Shown in pieces: positions 39,262 through 51,490 of a stretch of DNA of 64,000 nucleotides (position 1 is the first letter of the stretch; each line of letters starts with the position of its first letter). The position numbers were made by a program, and so were the translations under genes. The notes under the pieces are model-generated. The model was given only the letters and a program-made list of their open reading frames with translations, searched no databases and had not been told where the DNA came from. Source of the stretch: Portulaca oleracea (Eukaryota; Streptophyta; Magnoliopsida; Caryophyllales; Portulacaceae); NCBI GenBank assembly GCA_029582165.1, contig CM055872.1:50053195-50117194 (forward strand). Reading direction: 5' to 3'.

Positions 39262-41199
39262 TCAATCAACAGATGGAACATGGAATGTTACACACTCCAC
39301 ATCCACTTTCTCTGGAAGCTCCAAAAAGGGTTTCAACCTGTGACCGTTAACTTTCCACATTGATGCATTAGTGGGGTCCTTGATTTCAACTACTCCCGAG
39401 GGAAACACAGTGGTCACAATGAATGGACCGGTCCATCTAGACTTTAGTTTACCCGCAAACAAGTGCAAACGTGAGTCATAAAGGAGGACTTTCTGCCCCG
39501 GAACGAAGGTTTTTCTAAGGATCACTTTATCATGCAAGACCTTCGATCGCTCCTTACTCAATCTTCCGTTTTCGTAAGCTTCTCTCCTTAAGTCCTCTAG
39601 TTCACACAAGGTCAACTTTCTAATGTCCCCAGCTGCCGACAGGTCAAGGTTCAAGGCTTTCAAAGCCCACCACGCCCTATGCTCGAGCTCTACTGGAAAA
39701 TGACAAGGTTTCCTAAAGACTGCTCTATACGGTGACATTCCTATGGGAGTCTTGTAAGCTGTCCTATAGGCCCATAAAGCATCGGTTAATTTGGTGGACC
39801 AATCTTTCCTATTCTTTGACACTGTCTTTTCAAGAATTTGTTTAATCTGCCTATTGGAAACCTCAGCTTGGCCATTTGATTGAGGGTGATAGGCGGTAGT
39901 CATTCTATGCTCAACAGAGTATTTCCTAAGCAAAGCCGCGAAAGAACGATTATTGAAGTGAGTCCCCTGGTCGCTATTGATGGCTTTAGGCACCCCAAAC
40001 CTAGAGAAAATGTTTTCTCGAAGGAACCTAGTCACAACTTTAGCGTCATTTCTTTTTGACGGAATTACTTCAACCCATTTTGACACATAGTCCACTGCTA
40101 GAAGAATATACTCATTCCCAAAAGAGGTAGGAAATGGTCCCATAAAATCAATGCCCCAAACATCGAATACATCCACAAAGATCTCGAGTTGTAAGGGCAT
40201 CATGTTTCTTCTAGAGATTTTACTCAAACTCTGACACCTAAAACAGCTCTGGGCATAGTTATGGGCGTCTCTAAAGATGGTAGGCCAATAGAATCCACTT
40301 TGTAAAACCTTATATGCTGTCTTTTTCCCACTAAAATGCCCCCCACAAGGTTGGTTATGGCAAAACGAAAGGACATCCATGATAGACTCATCCGGAACAC
40401 ACCTTCTAAGAATTTGATCAGGACAATACTTAAACAGATAGGTGTCATCCCATATGAAATTTTTGACAATGTAAAGGAACCTATCTCTATCATGCCTATT
40501 CCAATCATTAGGCATTTCTCCCGTGACTTTAAAATTAACAATGTCAGCAAATCACGGTTCTACTCCTATGCTAAGAATGCGCTCATCAGGAAAACAAGCA
40601 TCTATAGGAGATTCTATCGCATGTTCAGGTGTTATCCTAGAAAGGTGGTCCGCTACTGGATTGTCAGATCCTTTCCTATCACGGATTTCACAGTCAAATT
40701 CTTGGAGTAACAACACCCACCTAACCAACCAAGGCTTGGACTCTTTTTTCTCCATCAAATAGCGAATCGCCGAATGATCAGTAAACACAATCACCTTAGA
40801 TCCTAACAAATAAGCCCGAAATTTCTCAAATGCATAAACCACAGCTAGAAACTCTTTCTCAGTGACAGTGTAATTCAGTTGTGCTTCATTTAAAGTATGA
40901 CTTGCATAGTGAATCACGACAGGTTTTTTGTCAATTCGTTGTCCTAAGACCACACCTATAGCAAAGTCGGAAGCATCACACATCAACTCAAACGGTTCCC
41001 CCCATGTGGGAGGTTTGAGAATAGGAGGCGATATCAAGGCATCTTTAAGTGTGTTAAAGGCCTTCAAACACTCATCAGAAAAATCAAAAGTCACCTCCTT
41101 GGCCAATAAAGCAGAAAGGGGCTTGGCAATCTTACTAAAGTCACGAATGAATCGACGATAAAACCCAGCATGTCCTAAAAAGGACCTAACCTCCTTCAC
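39262..41199 (-). pseudogene. Athila-like RNase H and integrase
   Basis: Two frames. 41199-40552 encodes the end of RT and RNase H ([34 protein letters not shown]). An in-frame TGA at about 40549, where the family has Trp (PW-FAD), separates it from 40515-39262, the integrase: a zinc-binding HHCC region (HNQPCGGHF...CFRCQ), then catalytic [17 protein letters not shown] and SNGQAEVSN, so the D, D and E residues are all present. A C-terminal [18 protein letters not shown] domain follows. The tgg-to-tga change alone would stop pol expression here. Confidence 0.88.
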
Positions 41200-44100
41200 A
41201 CAGGTGGGGGGTCAAGTTCCTAACTAGGTCAATTTTCGCTTTATCCACTTCGATTCCATCTTTTGAAATCACGTGGCCCAAAACTATGCCCTTTCGTACC
41301 ATAAAATGGCACTTCTCCCAGTTTAAAGTCAAGTGTTTTTCTTGGCACCGACTCAAGACTCTACTCAAATTGGACAAACAATCATCAAAGGTGGTGCCAA
41401 ATACTGAGAAATCATCCATGAAAATTTCAACACAGTCATCAACAAGGTCCGAGAATATAGACACCATGCACCGCTGAAAAGTAGCGGGGGCGTTGCAAAG
41501 TCCGAAGGGCATCCTACGGAAAGCAAACGTACCAAATGGGCAAGTAAAATTTGTTTTCTCCTGATCACACGGGGCTAAAGAAATCTGAGTATACCCCGAA
41601 TAGCCATCTAGAAAACAAAAGAAGTCATGCCCCGCCAGTTTTTCTAACATTTGATCCATGAAAGGTAATGGAAAATGGTCTTTTCTCGTAGCCTTATTGA
41701 GTTTTCTGTAATCTATGCACACTCTCCATCCCGATGGAATGCAGGTTGACACTAACTCGTCCCTCTCATTCTCCACAATTGTCAACCCGGCCTTTTTAGG
41801 GACTACATGTATAGGACTAACCCACTTACTGTCAGAAATCGGGTAAATGATGTCATTGTCTAACCATTTCAGAATCTCCTTCTTAACCACCTCCTTCATT
41901 TGGGGATTGAGTCTCCTTAAAGGGTCCCTCTGGGCCATACTATCATCTTCCAAAAATATCCTATGCTGCACAATAGATGGACTAATCCCCCTGATGTCTC
42001 CAAGCGTCCATCCCAAAGCCCCTCTATTTATCCTAAGAACCTCGACTAGTTTGTTTTCTTGGTCCTCTCCTAGGTTCGAAGCTATAATAACCGGGTAAGT
42101 CTCACTAGGGCCAAGGAAAACATACTTTAACTCGGAAGGAAGAGGTTTAAGTTCAAGGGTTTTAGAAGATGGTGGCTCAGGTTCTATTATGTCAGGCACA
42201 TATTGAGAGGCAAACAGAGATTCATAAAGCAATTCACCGTCAAACACATCAGAATCACATAGTGAGGTTACACAGTCTGGGTCGAATCCTAACTCAACAA
42301 GATCACTCACACAAGGGGCAACATCCAGATCAGAAGAGCTACCACTCTCAAGGTCACTAATCCAATTCACAGCATTACACTCTTGCTCATCATGTCCTAA
42401 TGGTGACTTTTGTAGGTCAAAAATATTCAATTCCATAGTCAAATTCCCAAAAGTCAGTTTCATTCTCCCATCTTTACAATTAATCCAAGCATTATATGTG
42501 GCTAAAAAGGGTCTACCTAAAATGACTGGAATCTCGTCACGAGGACTCTGAACCCTAGCTGTCTCTAACACAACAAAGTCTACAGGGAAGACAAAGGTTC
42601 TAACTTGGATCAACACATCCTCAACTACCCCCCTAGGCACTCTCGTAGACCGATCAGCTAATTGGAGAACCATTCTTGTAGGTTTCAATTCCCCCAACCC
42701 CAAGGTCTCATACACATGTAAAGGTAGCAAGTTGACACTTGCCCCTAAATCAAGGAGGGCTCTCTCAATCTGATTGTCTCCTATGGTAATGGAAATAGTT
42801 GGGCACCCTGGGTCCTTATATTTCACTGGAACCTGACTAGACAAGATAGAGCTCACATTAGAGGCCAAAAAGGCCTTCTTAGGAACCTGAGTTGCTCTCT
42901 TCGTTGTACACAATTCTTTGAGGAACCTAGCGTAGGAAGGACATTGCTGAATAGCGTCCAACAAGGGAATGTTGACCTTGACTTGAGAAAAAGTCTCCCT
43001 AATCTTCCTCATACAGCTCAACCTTTGAGGAAAAGGTGGGGAAGGCTTATACGCCACAGGTTGAACAGGACTGGAATTAGGAAGCACTCTAGGTGAGGTC
43101 TTAGGACTCGGGTTGTCACCTAAGTTGGTCAACCTCTCTTCCTCATACAGCTCATCCTCAACTAGCTCATCACTAGGTCCAACACTCACATGTTGTTTCC
43201 TAGGCGAGTCTGAAGGTAATTCTCGGACCTGATTGTCTACTTCCTTTCCTGATCTAAGAGTAATCACCGCATTAAGCCCCCTAACATAGTTCAGGTCACA
43301 AGAGGACGAACTAGAAGCTTTCCCCTTGGGGTTCGCCTCCGGTTGTCCAGGAAAAGTTCCCCTATCCCTATTAGACATCATAAGTTGAGCTACACTCTCA
43401 TTCAATTGTTTCACCATCTTCGCCATGTCACTCATCGTATCCTCAACCCTACTCAAACCAGACTCTAACTCTTTATACTTCCTATCCCCCTTGTCCTCAC
43501 TTTGGTATCCTGGTGGAGGTAGGGTATGAGCGATATGGGGATGGATGGTCTGCCCTCGAGGTGCTTGATAAGCAGCATGAGGCGGTGGTCTTGGTTGGGT
43601 TTGATGTTGGTGAGGAGGAGGTGGGTTTCCTTGGAAACTTCCTCCTTGGTGCATCGGTGGCCTCAAAACATTTTGATTATCCGGCCCGTAAGGCAAGAAA
43701 GGGTGTTTTGGCACCCTAGGAAATTGGTAGGGCCGGTACTGGTTAAACATAGCATTAACATTTTCCACGTTGGTCGACACATGTTGCAAATACAAAGGAC
43801 AATTAGCATATACATGGTCAGGTCCTTGGCACCAAGCACAAGTCAAAGAAGATTGAGGGTTCGGAGACATGGGTTGCTCTAAAGAATTCACTTGTACACA
43901 AGGCTGGGTCTTAGTAGATGCTAGTTGCTGTTGGGCTAGGGTTTTTATCATATTCTCTAAAGAAGCAAACCTAGCTTCGTACCCAGTACTCTTACTCACG
44001 GCGTGAACCCCTCCCCGTGCATTGGACAACTGTGCTCCTATGGACTCATCCCTAGTGTTTCCCCATTGCATTACTCTTTCTGACATACTCTCCAAAAAAT

Positions 44101-44779
44101 CCCAAGCTTCCTCCGCAGTTTTGTCCATAAATCCCCCTTGACACATAGACTCTAAGGTTACTCGGGTTTCCTGATCTACCCCCTCATACACTATTTGGCA
44201 CAGTCTCACTAGGTCAAACCCATGGTGGGGAAATTGAGACAAAAGATTCTTGAACCTCTCAAAAGCTTTCCAGTAAGGCTCTCCCTTATCCTGTCTAAAC
44301 TTCAAAATGGAATTTCTCATTTGAACTGCCATAGAATTTGGGAAATACCTCTTCATAAATACCTTTAAGAAACTATCCCATGAATTTATGGACCCAGGTT
44401 TGATACTATACATCCACCTCTTTGCCGAATCTCGCAGAGCGAAGGGCAAATATTTCAACAGAACATAATCTAAAGGTACCCCAGGTGGTGTGACCATACT
44501 AAGGTACTCCTTATACTCTCTTTGTCGGATAAGCGCCAACCCGTCCCAAGAAAAGAGGTAGGTTAAAGTATGATCTTATGCAGGATCAAAGGTAACTCCC
44601 TGAGGTAGGGTCGGTAACACAAAACACGATGGAGGCGGGTCATAAGATGGATAGAGCTGGTCGCTCAAGGTAACCCTCGGTCCTTCCTCACCCATGTTAG
44701 GCGGGTCGACTAAAGGTCTCTCTACCCTAACCAGTCTACTAGTTTCCGGTATTCGAACCCATCCTATCAAATGACGCAC
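41186..44779 (-). pseudogene. Athila-like Gag, protease and reverse transcriptase
   Basis: The frame is open from 44539 for 1117 codons and upstream to 44779 except for an in-frame TAA at 44576-44578. Order: Gag (SAKRWMYSI...SWDSFLKVFMKRYFP), zinc knuckle at residues 234-247 of the long frame (CAWCQGPDHVYANC), a Pro-rich linker, protease (ALLDLGASVNLLP, the DLGA form typical of this lineage), an acidic spacer, then RT with intact GWRVCIDYRKLNKAT, FCFLDGYSGY and FMDDFSVFG. A frameshift at a run of six G (about 41207-41213) breaks the link to RNase H. The product when active would form the particle, cut the polyprotein and copy the RNA. It needs only a few changes to be whole, in line with the low LTR divergence. 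Confidence 0.9.
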
Positions 44780-44905
44780 TTTCTCCTTTTTAATTGGGTT
44801 TTCTATTTTTTTTTAATTTTTTAGTGATTTTTAAACTTGATGCTAAACAAGCAAAGCAATTAAACTATTCACAAACAAACCAATTCTAAACTCCCAAATA
44901 ACGCC

Positions 44906-44924
44906 ATCCCCGGCAACGGCGCCA
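44906..44924 (-). other. Primer-binding site for tRNA-Asp
   Basis: The plus strand reads atccccggcaacggcgcca, the 3' end of plant tRNA-Asp(GTC) with CCA, one base from the 5' LTR. Reverse transcription would be primed here by tRNA-Asp. Confidence 0.88.
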
Positions 44925-44925
44925 T

Positions 44926-46247
44926 TGTTCGGTTGTGTATTTTTGTGGTTTTATAAGTAAGGATTGTCGATCTCAGGGATGGGTGTGAGGTTTGTCTAGG
45001 TTTTTAGCTTGTTAGAGGTTTTCAATTGCGGAAAACATTAAAGTATGAAAATTAAGCGATTAAACTATCCCTAATCATGATACTAAACATGACCATTAAA
45101 AAGAACACAATCAAACAAGTAATTACTACTATAAATGTAAGAAATCTATGAGCTTATCAAACGAACATTTAATAAAACTCTAACTACCACTAAGATCAAA
45201 GGTAGCAAATAGCAATTAAATAGCAACTAATTAATCTAAACAAGATTAGAATGTAGTCCATACCCTTAATGACTAGTCAAAATCGATCTCCATTCTTCAT
45301 TCTTCATCTTCAATTGCAACTTTCCCCGAACAAAATAGAAAGTTGTGAATTAAGTTACTAAGGACACTCAAATCTTCACTCTAGTAAGATTTGTGGCCCT
45401 TAATCCCCCTTTTCACTAAAAGATTGATTGTTTGTGGCTAATCTAGGAACCTTCAAATGCAAACTTCAATGAAATCTAAAGCATAAGGTAATGAAGATAA
45501 AGGAAGGCTGAAAATTACTTGAAGAAAAGTTGATTACATTCAAAATCTCAAGAACTTGGAGAACAAGACAAGAGAAAACCCTTAGAGAGAGAAAGTAAAA
45601 GCTTAATTAAGAAATCATTAAAACCACTAATTACAAACAAAAACTTCAGCTAATTCTTCTCCAAAAGGAGTCGCAGCTAAGACTCTTATAATGACCTAAG
45701 TTAGTTGCACAAAACGCAACATCTCATTTCCAGCCTGTACGCAGAAAACGGATTTGGCTCGGCGAGCGGTGCTTCTCGAGCGGCGAGCATTCGTCGCGTG
45801 TTTCTCGTTCCTTGGCAACTTCTCCTCGGCAGCTCGAGCTCGGCGAGGCGGCGGGCTCTCGCGAATGGCTCTCTTTCTTCAACTTTGGGCCATATTTTTC
45901 GATCTTTTCCACGTTGTTGTGCAGAAGCATGGCTCGACCGAGCCAATATGTTGCTCGGGCGAGCCGGCTTTCTGTCTCTCCTCTTCTTGGCTCAAATTCA
46001 ATCGGCCATTTTTGCTGCTTTTCCAGGAGCATTGCTCGGGCGAGCCATCATCCTTGCTCGGTCGAGCAACCCTTCTGCTTTCACTCCTGAATTGTTCAGT
46101 TTTTGCTCCGTTTTGGCTCCATTTTAGGTCACTTTCTTATTTTCCTACAAGACTACAAAAATCTCATAACTCGAATAAAATATGGGGTTAGAACATATAA
46201 AAACTCCCTAATAAAGAGAAGAATTCGGCTCGAAACGAGACCGAACA
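44926..46247 (-). repeat. Athila-like 5' LTR, 1322 bp
   Basis: It pairs with 33066-34390, is bordered inside by the primer site, and outside by the atctt duplication. The word-rich stretch 45770-45890 has changed far more than the rest. Confidence 0.93.
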
Positions 46248-46252
46248 ATCTT

Positions 46253-46900
46253 GATACCAAGTATCACATCCGCCTCTCCCAAGTCCTTCATAGAGAACTT
46301 GGCGGATAGAAAACTTTCTGTTTTCTCAACTTGTTCCATGTCGGTACCAAATATCAACATGTCATCAACATATAGGCATATGATCACACCCTTTCCATTC
46401 TCAAACTTGGAATATACACACTTATCAGACTCATTGATTGTAAAGCCAAATCCAAACACTACTTCATCAAATTTGTGATGACATTGCTTAGGTGCTTGCT
46501 TTAGACCATACAAAGATTTTATGAGTTTACATACTTTATTCTCATGACCCTTTTCAACAAACCCTTCGGGTTGTTCCATATACACCTCCTCTTCTAGTTC
46601 TCCATTTAGGAATGCCGTCTTGACATCCATTTGATGGATTACTAGCTTATTGAATGTGGCTAGAGCTATAAGTACTCTTATAGTTGCAATCCTAGCCATG
46701 GGTGCATAAGTGTCAAAGTAATCGATACCATACCTTTGTGTAAAGCCCCTTACTACTAACCGGGCTTTAAACCTTTCTATGGTACCATCTACTTTCTTTT
46801 TACGCTTAAAGATCCATTTTGATGTAATTGGTTTACATCCCGGTGGTATGTCTACTAAGACCCAAGCGTTGTTTTCTTTAATGGAGTCTATTTCATCTTG
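46253..46900 (-). pseudogene. Copia reverse transcriptase, first part
   Basis: It contains DEIDSIKENNAWVLVD, IHQMDVKTAFLNGELEEEVYMEQPEGF, SLYGLKQAPKQ and the catalytic CLYVDDMLIFG box, all close to active Copia enzymes. It is cut off by the Gypsy insertion at 46247 and continues at 33060. At its upstream side it is cut by the solo LTR at 46906. I see no stop between 46253 and 46699. Confidence 0.88.
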
Positions 46901-46905
46901 TACCG

Positions 46906-48346
46906 TGACAGACCTAAACCATATAGGTGTCTGTGTACCGCAAGTGTACGGGTCTGTGTAGTAATAAAATATCGTTCTCTCTCAGGGATTTGTGTTCAAT
47001 CACACACTAAACTAGTTCGCTACAAAGAATGCTAGGTCGATCCAAAGGGTGTGGTAAAGTTTTCTTAATTAAACTAAGAAAGCAAGAATTTTTAGGGGTT
47101 TTATCAAATATTTAAAAGCGTTCAGGGGAGTCCACTCTAGTCAACTAATCAAATTATCTACAATTCCGGTGCAGGTAACAAGATAATTCGGGGTCTATAA
47201 TCTTTCTAAGCCCTATCACTTCGATCTTTCGATCCTAGGTGAGTTACAGTGATTAGCCTAAACATTATTTCTAACTATTTAGCCTAATCAGAGATAAGAA
47301 TTGATTATAAAATGACCCTAGGCAAGAATCATTACGTCTAACTATTTTCTAACCTATTCAATCTACGCAATCCGATTCAAGACTTAAACTGTCGTTCCGT
47401 TGTCAAGAATCTAAGACCAGGTACAGACTCAAACTGTCGTTCTATTGTCAAATTACCATGACATACAAAATACGCAGATTAAACGAATGAAAAGATAACC
47501 TAACACCGAAACTGTATTCAAATTCAATCAATTGACATCGAGTTTATCCCCTAAACTAAGAAAATTAGCTACTCATAATTCTAAAGGAAAGCATTGCAAA
47601 ATCTAAATAACAAGAAAGCATTAAAGAAGAATGGAAATAAACCGTGTTCGAATTGGCGGAATCGATCTCTTCGTGTCACCCGAATGGATCTCTTTCGTGT
47701 TCTTCGATCACGAACATCAGTCTAATCTAATAACAATCTTTTTGGAAACAACTGTAAATAAATTGATCTAAATCTACTCTACAAGCCACCTAAAAATCTC
47801 TTTCTAAACTAGAGTAACGGAAGAGAGTCTCTCGCTGCTGATCGATACCCAAACGTCGGCTGTTGAAGCCCCTTTTATAGCGGCTGGAATAGGGCACAAA
47901 ACGCGGCCTGCGTTTTGGAAACGCTGGCTGCGTTTTGCCCAAAATAGCGGACTTCTCCGTGAGAGGGCGCTGGCTGTGCCTCCAAAACGCAAGCAGCGTT
48001 TTTGTCGTTCTCAGCTAAAGTTTACAGGCGCAAGGCTGCGTTTTCCAAAAACCGCTGCGCCATGCGTCTCCGCTTCAATTGGACTTGGGTCGAGTTGTTT
48101 TGGGCCGCTTCCTCTTCTTTCTTTTCTTCTTCTTCAACTCTTTTTTATTTTCTTTGATTTTTCCCAATTTTCCTTCAATTCTTCATGCTTTTTGTATAAT
48201 TTTACCAATTCCTGTAAAACACACCAAACTCGCAAACATGTGTATAAATCACAAAAGTTGTCATAAAAATACGGAATTCCGGATATAAAAAGCATGAAAC
48301 TGACATGATTTTAGCCCTAAAAACTCTATATAAAATTGTCTTATCA
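46906..48346 (-). mobile_element. Solo LTR, 1441 bp, in Copia pol
   Basis: On the minus strand it runs TGATAAGAC...GGTCTGTCA with the target duplication taccg at 46901-46905 and 48347-48351. Removing it rejoins the Copia frame (FWKEAV then QDEIDS). TATA (minus CTATAAAAGG) lies at 47871-47880, with words such as aaaacgcggcctgcgtttt at 47890-48065 just upstream. There is no internal region, so it arose by LTR-LTR recombination. Confidence 0.9.
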
Positions 48347-48351
48347 TACCG

Positions 48352-50744
48352 CTTCCTTCCAAAAGGAAGCATCTTGTGACTCCATGGCCTCTTGGAAAGT
48401 GTTAGGATCCTCATCTACATTGTAGATCTAGGGAATCTTATACTCTATAGAGTTCCTATTTCCCTCTACTAAATATAAAAAGAAATCCGAGCCATAGTCC
48501 TTCGATTTCTTTGCCCTCTTACTCCTCCTAATTTCCTCAACACTTTGTTGAGTTTCTTGAATAACATCTTTTAGACCCATGTCATGAATGACATCCTTGG
48601 GTCTAGGAATTGAAGAGAACTGTGTCTGATCATCAAATATAGCATATATTGACTCTATTACGGTGTTCACTGTCATGTAGTCATTTGGTTCGATAACCAT
48701 AATAAACCTATAGGCTTTGCTTTCAAAGGCATAACCTATAAAGATGCACTCAATTCCTCTTTCACCCAATTTCCTTTTCTTTGGTTCTAGGACCCTTACA
48801 ATCGCCCAACACCCCTATACTCTAAAATGTTTTAGAGTTAGCTTTCTTTTATTCAAAACTTCATATGGGGCTTTAGGGTTCCCTTTTCGAGGAACTCTAT
48901 TTAATACATAACAAGCCGTTAACAAGGCTTCACCCTAAAATCCCTCACTTAACCCGGAGTAAGATAGCATGGCATTAACCATTTCTTTTAGGGTCCTATT
49001 TTTCCTTTCGGCCACGCCATTTTGTTGGGGTGTGTAAGGTGTTGTTGTCTCATGCACCACACCACAACCTTGAAAATAATTTGGGTCGTAATGTTCTTCA
49101 CCCCTATCCGATCTTAATCTTTTTATTTTGGTCTCACAAAGTAACTCACTTTTAGCTTTGTATATTTTAAACTTGTCTAAAGTTTCTTCTTTCGAATGCA
49201 AAAGAAATACTTGCCAATACTTAGAAAAATCATCAATGAAAGTCATATAGTATCTTTTACCTCCTATAGAAGGAGTGCTATGAAATCTCCTAAATCACTA
49301 TGAATTAATTCAAGCAATTTAGAATTTCGCATAATACTTGGAAAGGAATTTTGGTGATCTTAGTTAACATGCAAGTTCTACACTTTTCTATCTTTTCATC
49401 CAAAGTTGGAATTAAGTCAAGATTATACATGTACTTAAGCTTATAATAGTTAACATGTCCAAGTCTCAAATGCCATAGAGAAGAATTTAAACAAGAACCA
49501 AGCAAGTAAACGGAAACATTCATCTTATTGCTACTAGAAGCATTTAGCCTGAACATTTCTCCATATGCATAGCCTTTACCCACAAAGATCCCTCTCTTAG
49601 ACAAAACATAATTGTCCCCTTCATACACTTGTTTGAAACTATGCTTACTTAGAAGGAAACCCGAAACAAGATTCTTACATATTTCTGAAGCCAAATACAC
49701 ATCATTTAAAATAAGTGTCTTTCCGAAAGTAAACACAAGTTTAACTTATCCTATCCCTTCAACCTTGACTGAGGAGTTATTGCCCATAAAGAGCTTCCTC
49801 TCCTCTTCGGTGGGTTGGATAGTCTTGAAGAGAGAACGCTCGATGCACATGTGCCTTGCCACACCTGAACCAACCCACCAAATATCATCGCTAGAAACGA
49901 CATTAATTTGGTCTTTTATCATAGCTACGAAGGGTCTGTTAGACTCCTTTTTACCAGCATGATTCTTATTGTTATTGTTCGTGAGCCCGTTCTTTTTGCT
50001 CCAAACCGGACATTCCCTCTTGGGGTGCCCCAGCTTGCCGCATTCCCAACAAACCATTTTTGGTTTCTTGTTGCTCTTGTTCTTGTACTTATTCTTGTTC
50101 TTGGTTACCTTCGAGTTCTCGTGAACCACATGAACCTTGGAGGGATTCTCCTTGGTGACATCCTACATTATCAATTCTTTCTTAATTCGGAGGTGGTTAG
50201 CCAAACCCTCAAGAGAAATAGGTTCCTTAGAATGCATTAAAGTCCTTTTGGTTTCTTTCCACGAAGGTGGGAGCTTGCCTATAATTGAAGATACAATAAA
50301 GGCCTCATCTATGTTGATCTTATGTTGATTAAAACTACTTAGTGCATGTTGAATCTCATGGAATTGGTCAAGAACTTTTCTAGCTTCTACCATTTAAAAT
50401 TTTTAAATTGGTTAACGAGAAAGTTCTTGTGGAATCCTCCGACATATACTTAGCTTCGAGCATCTCCCAAAGCTCCTTGGCGGACACCACATTTTGGTAA
50501 CGTCGAAGAGCAGATCGTCATCCTGTTGAGAATGTGGCCTACGCAAATGTAGTTGTCATTCTCCATCTTGAGGCGACGCCTTATTTGTTCCGCCGTCCAC
50601 CGGAACATCTTGAGTTAGCATGTATACCACTTCGAGAGTGGTGAGCATGAAGTGCATCTTCTTTTGCCATCTCCAGAAATCGATCCCCTCAAACTTGTCC
50701 AACTTTTGGAAGTTGTTGGTCATGTCTATTAAGGAGTGAGACAT
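48352..50744 (-). pseudogene. Copia Gag, protease and integrase, inactive
   Basis: From 50744: Gag start (MSHSLIDMTNNFQKLDKFEG..FWRWQKKM), the UBN2-type Gag core (IIGKLPPSWKETKRTL), the zinc knuckle CWECGKLGHPKREC, then protease, where the canonical WWVDSGAT reads WWVGSGVA, so the catalytic Asp is Gly. The pre-integrase region (SSLWHLRLGHVNYYKL...CRTCMLTK), the integrase core (FIDDFSKYWQVFLL, RSDRGEE, TPQQNGVAERKNRT) and a C-terminal part (GIECIFIGYAFESKAYRF) follow. Several frameshifts and stops lie between 50556 and 48900. This copy could not make functional enzymes. Confidence 0.9.
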
Positions 50745-50763
50745 AGTGGATAAGTCTTAAGAT

Positions 50764-51485
50764 TGTTAGAAAAAACAAAAGAAATGAACCGGTCACACAC
50801 AAGATGAGGGATCACTTGGGTGGCTAGGAGTCGAGGGCAATCCCGTCTCCCCTTAAGACTTATTCACTAGACCGTGAAAAGACTCAAGGGTAAAACCTAA
50901 CTTCTTGTAAGCAAAGTTACAAGATCTCTGAAGGACTCTCAAGAATGTTGGTGCAGCTCAACACCTTACAAGTGTGTTGAAGCTCTCTAGAAGAAGAAGG
51001 AGGAGATTGTGATGGTGTGTTTGAATGAACGAAACACCCAGTATTTATAAGCTTTTAGGAGCATTCATACTAAGAATCATTTCTGTAGCAAGGGAGCATG
51101 ATCCAAGGGATATTGTCCATGGATAATAATGGGTGATTATTGTTTTATTTCTCAGTCAATATCAATCCCAATTATCGATCCAATTAATCAATCCGGGGGC
51201 ATAAATCTTAATATTATGTCGTTTAGGCATCCTGCACTCAACACGGTCCATGGTGGACCACCACGGTCAGTGTTGACCTCAACACAGTCCGTTGTGAGCC
51301 ACCACGGTCCGTGTTAGACCCGTGCATGATTTTCTTACTCTCTGGAATCCAACACAGGTCGTGTCATGCCTGGCACGATCCGTGTTAGATCCAATTTGCT
51401 TGTTTTTCCTCACGTTGATCTTTTGGTCAACCTTATGCTTATGGATTAATCTTTTTCATCCCTTAACTCTTGAAATACTCCAACA
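50764..51485 (-). repeat. Copia 5' LTR
   Basis: It pairs with 30929-31650. TATA-type box on the minus strand at 51042-51050; repeated words such as cacggtccgtg at 51239-51390. The inner edge lacks the usual initiator-Met primer site, so its primer is unclear. Confidence 0.92.
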
Positions 51486-51490
51486 ATTTG

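Larger units (their letters stand above)
33066..46247 (-). mobile_element. Athila-like Ty3/Gypsy LTR retrotransposon, 13.2 kb
   Basis: The LTRs 33066-34390 and 44926-46247 run TGTTCGG...CCGAACA, with the target duplication atctt at 33061-33065 and 46248-46252. Order on the minus strand: primer site, gag-protease-RT-RNase H-integrase, a gap with palindromic words, env-position ORF, polypurine tract. LTR difference is about 11 in the first 830 bp by eye. A 150-bp stretch (33890-34030 against 45770-45890) is far more different and contains the 'gctcg..cgagc' words. It inserted into the Copia reverse transcriptase gene. Confidence 0.95.
30929..51485 (-). mobile_element. Ty1/Copia LTR retrotransposon, split by a Gypsy element and a solo LTR
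   Basis: Two 722-bp LTRs (30929-31650 and 50764-51485, TGTTGG/A...CCAACA) are flanked by the target duplication atttg (30924-30928, 51486-51490). Without its inserts the element is about 5.9 kb, normal for Copia. Domain order on the minus strand is gag, protease, integrase, reverse transcriptase, RNase H. The two LTRs differ by about 7% over the first 270 bp by eye, against about 1.3% for the nested Gypsy LTRs, which fits the Copia being older. Confidence 0.95.

Noticed and set aside
44906..44924. tRNA-Asp gene
   Set aside because: Only the last 19 bases match; no cloverleaf, and the site sits exactly where a primer-binding site is expected.
46941..48346. Solo LTR starting at 46941 using the nearer taccg copy
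   Set aside because: The element would then start CAAG and leave 35 extra bases in the Copia frame; the copy at 46901-46905 gives TG...CA ends and a perfect frame join.
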